From: Pusillibacter faecalis
GTDB lineage: Bacteria; Bacillota; Clostridia; Oscillospirales; Oscillospiraceae
Reading direction: 5' to 3'
DNA length: 64,000 nucleotides
Assembly: GCF_018408705.1 (NCBI RefSeq)
Contig: NZ_AP023420.1
Location: forward strand, 372,001 to 436,000
Shown here: in pieces, positions 58,137 to 64,000 of the stretch
Numbering within the stretch: position 1 is the first letter of the stretch
How the letters are laid out: the number at the start of each line of letters is the position of its first letter
Position numbers and translations under genes: made by a program
The notes under the pieces: generated by a model
Told to the model about the DNA's origin: nothing
Seen by the model: the letters and a program-made list of their open reading frames with translations, nothing else
Database searches by the model: none

Positions 58137-59156
58137 ATGGCAAAAGATATTGGTATCGATCTGGGGACCGCATCGGTCCTGGTTTTTGTAAAGGGCAAGG
58201 GCATTGTTCTCAATGAGCCCTCCGTGGTGGCACTAGACAAGAATACCGGCAAACTTTTAAAGGTGGGCGCCGACGCCCAGGCCATGTTAGGCCGCACCCC
58301 CGGCAACATCATTGCCATCCGCCCCCTGCGGGAGGGTGTGATCTCTGATTACGACATGACGGAGCGGATGCTCAAGGAGTTCATCCACAAGGTGGCAGGC
58401 TTCTCCTTCTTCAAGCCCCGGGTCATCATCTGCGTGCCCTCCGGTATCACAGAGGTTGAGGAGCGCGCCGTGATTGACGCTGGCATCCAGGCCGGTGCCC
58501 GAAAAGTCTACCTCATTGAGGAGCCAGTGGCGGCTGCCATCGGCGCCGGGATCGACATTGCCAAGCCGGACGGCCACATGGTGGTGGACATCGGCGGCGG
58601 CACCGCCGATATCGCGGTGATCTCCCTCTCCGGTGTGGTGGAGAGCGCTTCCATCAAGATCGCCGGCGACCAGCTCAACGAGGCGGTGGTCAAATACATG
58701 CGCCGAACCTATAACCTGTTGGTGGGCGAACGGACTGCTGAGGAGATGAAAAAGCAGATCGGCTGCGTTTTCCCCAAAGACGAAGAGGAAACCATGGACG
58801 TCAAGGGCCGCTGTCTCCTAACAGGACTTCCCAAGGTGGTTACCGTCAGCTCCACAGAGATGATGGATGCCTTTGAAGAGCCGGTGGAGCGGATTATGGA
58901 GGCCATCCACTCCGTTTTGGAGCGCACACCGCCAGAGCTGGTGGCAGATATCTCCACCAATGGCATTGTCATGACCGGCGGCGGCAGCTTGGTGTCTGGC
59001 TTTGACAAACTTGTGACTGCCCGCACCGGCATTCACACCGTTGTGGCCGAGGACGCCATCAGCTGCGTGGCCTTGGGTACCGGTAAGAGTTTGGACTCCT
59101 TGGGCGCCATGCAGGACGGAACCATGAACCTCAGCCGGCGCAAGCAGATGAACTGA
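58137..59156 (+). CDS. mreB: Cell-shape actin MreB/Mbl
   Basis: A 339-residue bacterial actin. Phosphate-1 GIDLGTASVLVFVKGKG, phosphate-2 VVDIGGGTADIAVIS and the adenosine motif VMTGGGSLVSGFDKL are clear. It forms filaments that guide elongation-phase wall synthesis. ATG 58137 has a GAGGTGG SD. No mreC or mreD follows, so it could be a paralogue such as Mbl. Confidence 0.95.
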   Translation: MAKDIGIDLGTASVLVFVKGKGIVLNEPSVVALDKNTGKLLKVGADAQAMLGRTPGNIIAIRPLREGVISDYDMTERMLKEFIHKVAGFSFFKPRVIICVPSGITEVEERAVIDAGIQAGARKVYLIEEPVAAAIGAGIDIAKPDGHMVVDIGGGTADIAVISLSGVVESASIKIAGDQLNEAVVKYMRRTYNLLVGERTAEEMKKQIGCVFPKDEEETMDVKGRCLLTGLPKVVTVSSTEMMDAFEEPVERIMEAIHSVLERTPPELVADISTNGIVMTGGGSLVSGFDKLVTARTGIHTVVAEDAISCVALGTGKSLDSLGAMQDGTMNLSRRKQMN

Positions 59157-59178
59157 CAGGGCAAAATCCCCTGTATCA

Positions 59179-59209
59179 AAGAGGTCCGGGGCAAAGCCCC
59201 GGACCTCTT
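59179..59209. terminator. Terminator between mreB and the acetyltransferase gene
   Basis: A perfect 14-bp stem (AAGAGGTCCGGGGC and complement) with a 3-nt loop between convergent genes. T-rich tails are short (CTCTTG). Confidence 0.75.
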
Positions 59210-59216
59210 GTACGAT

Positions 59217-59819
59217 TCACGCCGTTCCATGCTCTTTCTGTGCCTCCCACTTCAGGCGATCCGCCTCAGTAATCGACCGAAGCACTTGACAGGGGTTGCC
59301 CGCGGCCAGCACATGAGGCGGAAGGTCCCTCCTCACTACAGATCCAGCCGCCACAACGGTACCCGCACCGATGGTGACCCCAGGAAGCACCACCACATTG
59401 CCCCCCAACCACACGTCATCTCCGATAGCAATCGGCTTTCCAAATTCCAGCCCGGTGTTCCGGGTTGCCGCATCCAGGGGATGTCCGGCCGTGTACAGAC
59501 ACACCCGCGGGCCGAACATCACCCGGTTTCCAATGGTGATGGGGGCCACATCCAAGAAGATGCAGTCGTAGTTTGCAAAAAAGTGATCCCCGATGGAAAT
59601 TTGGGTGCCATAATCACAGCGGAAGGGTGGCTCAATCCAGCTGTCCTCTCCCAGATGTCCCAGCAATTCTTGAAGAATCTGCGTCCGACTGTCCCAATCC
59701 GTGGGGTCTAGCTGGTGATAGCGCCAAGTCAGCCTCTTTGCCCGGCCTCTGGCAGCTGTGAGAGTCTCATCACCGGCATCGTACAGCTGGCCAGAGAGCA
59801 TGCGCTCCCGCTCTGTCAT
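59217..59819 (-). CDS. Maltose/galactoside O-acetyltransferase-like (hexapeptide repeat)
   Basis: A 200-residue left-handed beta-helix acetyltransferase. It begins TERERMLSGQLYDAGDETL, the Maa-type N-terminal domain, and has hexapeptide repeats with the catalytic His in YTAGHPLDAATRN. It transfers acetyl from acetyl-CoA to a sugar or related hydroxyl. The natural acceptor is not known. Preceded by GGAGAGAACC SD. Confidence 0.88.
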   Translation of the reverse strand: MTERERMLSGQLYDAGDETLTAARGRAKRLTWRYHQLDPTDWDSRTQILQELLGHLGEDSWIEPPFRCDYGTQISIGDHFFANYDCIFLDVAPITIGNRVMFGPRVCLYTAGHPLDAATRNTGLEFGKPIAIGDDVWLGGNVVVLPGVTIGAGTVVAAGSVVRRDLPPHVLAAGNPCQVLRSITEADRLKWEAQKEHGTA

Positions 59820-59942
59820 AGGGTTCTCTCCTCTCAGTTGGTCTCCCTCAAAGTAAACCAGATTGGTGGGAAATTGTCAACGAAAAGCCTTGCAATTTTC
59901 GCTGAATTTGATATAGTGTAGGAACGGCTAGGAATGCCGCTT

Positions 59943-61451
59943 TCAGGAAAACATACGCAGGTGGAAGATTTCATCCAGCTGCCCCACCAAGATCAGCAGC
60001 ATTGCCAGCGGAACGACAAACCGAATGCAAACAGTGAAAAAGCCGTCAATCTTTTGACTTCCGCCCAGGTGTATCTCTTCCAGGAGCGCCTTTGGCCGGA
60101 GTTCCCAGGCTACCATGAGGCTCATCAGCAGCGCTCCCAACGGCATGGCAATCCCCTCGGATACAGCGCTCATAAACTCAAGCCAGCTGCCATTGAAGGC
60201 CCCGATCACGCCAAAGGTCTTTTGAAAGGGCACCCATAGTCCATTGGTGCCCAAACCATCCGCAGCTACCACAGCTCCCTCCGCCGCGATAGCCAAACTC
60301 ACCAACGCCACCACGGCAGGTCGATTTCCCCGTTTTCCACGCTCTGCAGAGCGGTCCAGGAAACAGGCGATAACCACCTCCATCAAGGAGACTGCGGAGG
60401 AAATGGCGGCAATCAGAACCAACAAATAGAAGATCGTTCCGAACAGCGGTCCAATGGCGCCCATGGAGCGGAACACATCCTGCAGTGTGACGAACAGCAG
60501 GCTGGGCCCACCCAACTGAATATCGGCCAGGGTCATCGCCCGCTCCAAGCCAGTGGCTGCGTCTAACACCGTGGCTCCAGAGCGTATCTCAACAATGCCG
60601 TTCGCGATGGCAGCTGGAATCACAGCAACTCCGGCCAGGGTGGCCACGATGGCATCCGCCGTCACAATGATGCCGGCGTTTTTAGCCAGATTCTCCCCTT
60701 TGCCCAGATAGGAGCCGTAGGTAATCATGGCTCCCATCGCCAAGGATAACGAAAAGAACATCTGACCACCCGCAGTAGCCAGAATAGACGCAAAGCCCGG
60801 TGCCTGCTGAATGAAACCTGCCTCTACCGCATAGCCGGGGAGAAACATGAATTTAAGGCCCTCCATAGCGTTGGGCAGGCTCAGCGAGCGGACAATCATA
60901 ATCGCTAGCATCCCGAACAGGGCCGGCATTCCCACCTTGTTGAACCGTTCAATGCCGCCGGACACACCGCTTCTGCTAATCAGATAACACACTGCCATGA
61001 ACGCCAGCATAGAGATCAGCGATCTCATGGGATGGGACAGCATCATCTGAAAGGCCTCCGCGCCGCGCTGGCTTTGCATCCCGGGGATTACCAAATGGCT
61101 CAGGTTTAGTACCATGTACTCCATACAGTAGCCGCCCAGCACGGCATAAAACCCCATCACGACAAAGGGCGAGAAGACTGCCAGCCATCCAACCCAGCGA
61201 AATCGCTTAGACAGCGCATGATATGCGCCTACGGCCCCTCTTCCCGTCTTCCGGCCCATGGCCAGCTCTCCTGCCATAATGACAAATCCTACAAAAACCG
61301 ACAACAGCAGGTAGAGAATGAAAAACAAAAATCCGCCGCAGCGTCCCATTTTATAGGGGAAGCTCCAAATATTTCCCAAGCCTACGGCAGAGCCGATGGC
61401 AGCCAGTAAAAATCCGGTATTGCTTCCCCAGCTTCCTCTGTTATGCTCCAT
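59943..61451 (-). CDS. Sodium-dependent NSS family transporter
   Basis: A 502-residue membrane protein of the neurotransmitter:sodium symporter family. The TM1 signature SNTGFLLAAIGSAVGLGNIW is intact and provides both Na+ sites and substrate contacts; about eleven or twelve transmembrane segments follow. Bacterial members import amino acids such as Trp, Leu or Ala. No adjacent gene points to a substrate. ATG 61451 has a GAGGGAG SD. Confidence 0.93.
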   Translation of the reverse strand: MEHNRGSWGSNTGFLLAAIGSAVGLGNIWSFPYKMGRCGGFLFFILYLLLSVFVGFVIMAGELAMGRKTGRGAVGAYHALSKRFRWVGWLAVFSPFVVMGFYAVLGGYCMEYMVLNLSHLVIPGMQSQRGAEAFQMMLSHPMRSLISMLAFMAVCYLISRSGVSGGIERFNKVGMPALFGMLAIMIVRSLSLPNAMEGLKFMFLPGYAVEAGFIQQAPGFASILATAGGQMFFSLSLAMGAMITYGSYLGKGENLAKNAGIIVTADAIVATLAGVAVIPAAIANGIVEIRSGATVLDAATGLERAMTLADIQLGGPSLLFVTLQDVFRSMGAIGPLFGTIFYLLVLIAAISSAVSLMEVVIACFLDRSAERGKRGNRPAVVALVSLAIAAEGAVVAADGLGTNGLWVPFQKTFGVIGAFNGSWLEFMSAVSEGIAMPLGALLMSLMVAWELRPKALLEEIHLGGSQKIDGFFTVCIRFVVPLAMLLILVGQLDEIFHLRMFS

Positions 61452-61584
61452 ACGCTCCCTCTTTCTTCTGATGAACCATCTGTCTCTTTATTGTATGGAG
61501 TCCTATCATAAAAACTCGCAGAAATGCAATGTGAAAATTTGGGGTCTCGTCCCTGACTATCAACGCGCAAAAAGGAATGATATC

Positions 61585-62988
61585 ATGATTCAATTTAAAC
61601 CTGTAACTAAACAGGACGCCGGCAAGCTCCGGAAATACTATCAGGACTGTCAGTACGGTCTGTGCGAATATTCCGTGGGCACCAAGTTAATGTGGCGCAA
61701 CCATCTCCATCCTGCCTGGGCGGAGAGCGCCGGATGTCTGGTAGTCCGCAACTACATTGATGGACAAACGGTATTTGATTACCCAGTCCCCGGTCCCGAG
61801 GGAGACGAGGATGCAGCGCTCTCTGCGATCGAGCACTACTGCATGGACCAGGGCATTTCGCCGGTGATCTCCGTGGTACCGGATTGTAAGGCGGCCCGCC
61901 TGCTGTCCCGATATCCCTATGTCTGTGTCAGTGATATCCGCACTTGGAGGGACTATATGTACTATCGCCAGGATCTGCAGCTCTTTGCAGGGCGGCGGTA
62001 CTCCGGGCAGCGCAACCACATCAAAAAATTCCGCACCCAGTGGCCTAACGCCACATTCCGGCGTCTTGGCACTGCGGACTGCAACGCTATCGAGCAGTTC
62101 TGGAAGGACTATGAGACGGAATTTCCCAAGGGGGATAACGCCAAGGCCTTGAGTGAGCTGGCATTGGCCAAGAAGATGCTGCGGATGCTGGATAAGAGCT
62201 GGTTCCTGGGCGGCGGCCTCTTCGACGGGGACAAGCTCATTGCCCTGTCCCTGGCGGAAAAGTGCGGCGACACATTAATCATCCATATCGAAAAGGCTCT
62301 TTACTCCTATACTGGAGTTTATCCCACACTTGTACAAACCTTTGCCGATACCTTTGGGGAAGGCTGTCAGTGGATTAACCGGGAGGACGACGCCGCCGAC
62401 CGGGGGCTTCGGACCTCCAAGCTTCAGTACGGCCCTGCCAAGCTCTCTCCCAAGTACCGCTTTGAACCGCAGAACGAGCTGCTGCGCCACGTCTCCGCGA
62501 TTCCAGAGCTGAAGACAGAACGTCTGACTCTCTCTGCTCTGACCGAGGAGGATATCCCCGCCTATAACGCTCTGGTACTGGACCAGGATCGCAACCGCTG
62601 GTGGGGCTATGACGACGTGGGCGGCCTCGGCGCTCCGGTGGAGGAGCGCAGCTTCTTTGAAGTAGCCCGGAAAGATTTTGAAAACCGCCAGGCGGTAAAC
62701 TTCGCTGTCCGCCTGGATGGAAAGCTGATCGGTGAGGCGGTGCTCTATCGTTTTGACTGTCAGGGCGGTGCGGAGCTGGGCTGCCGGATCAATGCCGCCT
62801 ATGCCGGTCACGGATACGGCACCGAGGCCTTTGCCGCCGTGGCGGACTGGGGCCTTTACAGGGTGCATCTTGGCCGGATTGTCGCCAAGTGCTATAAGGA
62901 GAATACTGCGTCCTATCAGATGCTTTCCTCCTGCATGCGGAAAAACGGTGAGGACGAGACGTTCTATTACTTTGAAAAGCTGGTCTGA
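61585..62988 (+). CDS. DUF2156-GNAT fusion (phosphatidylglycerol lysyltransferase-like plus N-acetyltransferase)
   Basis: A 467-residue protein made of two GNAT-related parts. Residues 1-300 match DUF2156, related to the aminoacyl-tRNA-dependent domain of lysyl-phosphatidylglycerol synthases but without membrane helices (FKPVTKQDAGKLRKYY; the IHIEKALYSYTGVYPTLVQ region). Residues about 310-467 are a RimJ/RimL-like acetyltransferase (TERLTLSALTEEDIPAYN; ACNIN-like AAYAGHGYGTEAF acetyl-CoA loop). ATG 61585 has an AAAGGA SD. Substrates unknown. The pairing of the two domains in one chain is unusual. Confidence 0.78.
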   Translation: MIQFKPVTKQDAGKLRKYYQDCQYGLCEYSVGTKLMWRNHLHPAWAESAGCLVVRNYIDGQTVFDYPVPGPEGDEDAALSAIEHYCMDQGISPVISVVPDCKAARLLSRYPYVCVSDIRTWRDYMYYRQDLQLFAGRRYSGQRNHIKKFRTQWPNATFRRLGTADCNAIEQFWKDYETEFPKGDNAKALSELALAKKMLRMLDKSWFLGGGLFDGDKLIALSLAEKCGDTLIIHIEKALYSYTGVYPTLVQTFADTFGEGCQWINREDDAADRGLRTSKLQYGPAKLSPKYRFEPQNELLRHVSAIPELKTERLTLSALTEEDIPAYNALVLDQDRNRWWGYDDVGGLGAPVEERSFFEVARKDFENRQAVNFAVRLDGKLIGEAVLYRFDCQGGAELGCRINAAYAGHGYGTEAFAAVADWGLYRVHLGRIVAKCYKENTASYQMLSSCMRKNGEDETFYYFEKLV

Positions 62989-63029
62989 GCACTGTTTTCA
63001 CAAGAGCATATGCTCCTCTTTTGATAGAC

Positions 63030-63067
63030 AAAGTCTGCGCGCCGCAAATGCGGCGCGCAGACTTTTT
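63030..63067. terminator. Terminator between the fusion gene and cdd
   Basis: A perfect 17-bp stem (AAAGTCTGCGCGCCGCA and complement) with a T-run (ACTTTTTG) on the plus strand, between convergent genes. Confidence 0.9.
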
Positions 63068-63077
63068 GATTCTTGTT

Positions 63078-63482
63078 TCAGCCTTCACACTCACGCAGGT
63101 GCTCTGGTCCAAAGCTGTGGGGCAACAGTTCCGGCAGAGTAAACCGCCGTTCCTCTCCATCCCCATTGAGGCAGATGATCTCCAGTTCTGGGGAAAACTC
63201 CCGCATCACCTGCCGGCAGATGCCGCAGGGCACACAGAAATCCACTCCTTTTCCTGCGATCACAATCCGCCGAAACTGCCGCCGCCCCTCCGCTACGGCA
63301 TGGGCAATGGCATTGCGCTCTGCACAGATTCCAGCCGGGTAGGAGGCGTTCTCCACATTACATCCGGTGAACACGGTTCCATCCTTACACTCCAGCGCGG
63401 CTCCCACGGGAAAATGAGAATAGGGCACATAGGCACGCTCCAGCATCGTGATGGCTGCGGCCTTGATCACTTCATCGGTCAT
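63078..63482 (-). CDS. cdd: Cytidine deaminase
   Basis: A 134-residue zinc enzyme that deaminates cytidine and deoxycytidine. The Zn/catalytic motif is CAERNAI, with Cys and Glu, and the second ligand pair is PCGICRQV. VPYSHFPVGAAL and GCNVENASYPAGIC are the nucleoside-contact stretches. ATG 63482 with a GGAGTGC SD, 18 bp after the upstream deacetylase gene. Confidence 0.95.
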   Translation of the reverse strand: MTDEVIKAAAITMLERAYVPYSHFPVGAALECKDGTVFTGCNVENASYPAGICAERNAIAHAVAEGRRQFRRIVIAGKGVDFCVPCGICRQVMREFSPELEIICLNGDGEERRFTLPELLPHSFGPEHLRECEG

Positions 63483-63500
63483 AGCACTCCTTTCTGGCCG

Positions 63501-64000
63501 TCAGGCCTTGGGCGTCCAGCGGACCTCTCGCTGGGGACGCGCCTCCAGGTCAATGATATCCCGAGCGTCATAGAACTGACTGTACCATCCAATGACCTTG
63601 TCGCTGCCCCGCAGGGTGGTGCCGTCCGGGTGCAGTCGGTCACAAATAACGGCGCAGATGTCCTTTTTGATATAGCTAAAGCTCTCGATGCCCACAGAGC
63701 AGAAGACCCGGAAGCCCTGGCTCTGGAGATACCGGAAGATCGGGCCGGTATTTTGCCAGTCGTTGCCGTCAGGCCGCTCGCCATGGGGGTAGAACAGAAT
63801 CGTGGTGGGACCCACGAGAGTTCCCACCTCGTCAGCCCAGCGCTCTGTATCAGCCTGAATCTCTGCAAGACTCACAGAACCGCCCAATCGGATATGTCCC
63901 CAGGTATGACTTCCAAACGTCCAGCCAGTGCGCTTGAGCTCCTCAATAATAGGTTTTACCGCTTCCCGCTCTTTCTGGCGGTTGGCCTCCTGCGCCTGCG
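63501..64000 (-). CDS. Polysaccharide deacetylase family protein, 5' end cut by window edge
   Basis: The last 166 residues of a NodB-fold protein that continues beyond the right edge. The metal motif HTWGH (residues WTFGSHTWGHIRL) and the later LFYPHGERP are visible. Upstream the frame stays open to the window edge (AQEANRQKEREAV). No signal peptide can be judged. Such enzymes remove acetyl groups from peptidoglycan or chitin-like polymers. Confidence 0.8.
   Translation of the reverse strand, partial: QAQEANRQKEREAVKPIIEELKRTGWTFGSHTWGHIRLGGSVSLAEIQADTERWADEVGTLVGPTTILFYPHGERPDGNDWQNTGPIFRYLQSQGFRVFCSVGIESFSYIKKDICAVICDRLHPDGTTLRGSDKVIGWYSQFYDARDIIDLEARPQREVRWTPKA

Overview
This 64-kb window reads as chromosome of an anaerobic, endospore-forming member of the Clostridia, most like the gut Oscillospiraceae. 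The signs are SpoIVB and SpoVB genes, a meso-diaminopimelate-type MurE (DNPR motif), ferredoxin-linked 2-oxoacid metabolism with butyrate kinase, GC-rich coding DNA, and SD sequences of the AGGAGG type. No rRNA, tRNA or CRISPR array was seen. Assignment to family level is inference.

Layout. (1) 1-5.5 kb: an operon on the minus strand for a P-loop ATPase, a 2Fe4S ferredoxin, the three subunits of a branched-chain 2-oxoacid:ferredoxin oxidoreductase, butyrate kinase, PduL phosphotransacylase and an M20 peptidase. Together these would convert a 2-oxoacid to acyl-CoA, acyl phosphate and acid with ATP gain. (2) 5.6-11.4 kb: a deacetylase-fold hydrolase, an aminotransferase, an FMN protein and an alanine/glycine symporter, headed by a LysR-type operator and promoter, with the lysR gene upstream. 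(3) 11.6-16.1 kb and 25.1-35.5 kb: one division and cell-wall (dcw) cluster, mraZ-rsmH-ftsL-pbp-murE-mraY-ftsW-murG-murA-ftsQ-ftsZ, followed by spoIVB. (4) 16.1-25.2 kb: a 9,039-bp element that cuts murA in two at the codon of the catalytic cysteine. It carries a large serine recombinase whose last codons are the attachment core, a small upstream ORF, and a cargo of a creatinase-like M24 protein, an SSS symporter with a 47-residue membrane partner, an alpha-beta barrel protein, a solo B3/B4 protein, a HAD hydrolase and two LysR regulators. Precise recombination between the two 8-bp cores (GGTGGGTG) would restore an in-frame 417-residue MurA.

(5) 35.8-42.9 kb: housekeeping genes (coaD, rsmD, asp23-like, fakA-like), a SpoVB-type flippase, a DUF3842 protein and an ECF transporter S component behind a structured leader with an intrinsic terminator. 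(6) 43-51.8 kb: an AEC carrier, then the complete phosphate system pstSCAB-phoU-HD-phoB-phoR, all in one direction behind a Pho box. (7) 51.9-64 kb: pfkA, trkH/trkA, gluQ, an HTH regulator with comFC, mreB, an acetyltransferase, an NSS symporter, a DUF2156-GNAT fusion, cytidine deaminase and a polysaccharide deacetylase cut by the window end.

The most remarkable feature is the murA-splitting element. It resembles in logic the skin-type elements that interrupt sporulation genes and are removed by serine recombinases, but here the target is the first committed enzyme of peptidoglycan synthesis inside the dcw cluster. Whether it excises, and when, cannot be seen from sequence alone.
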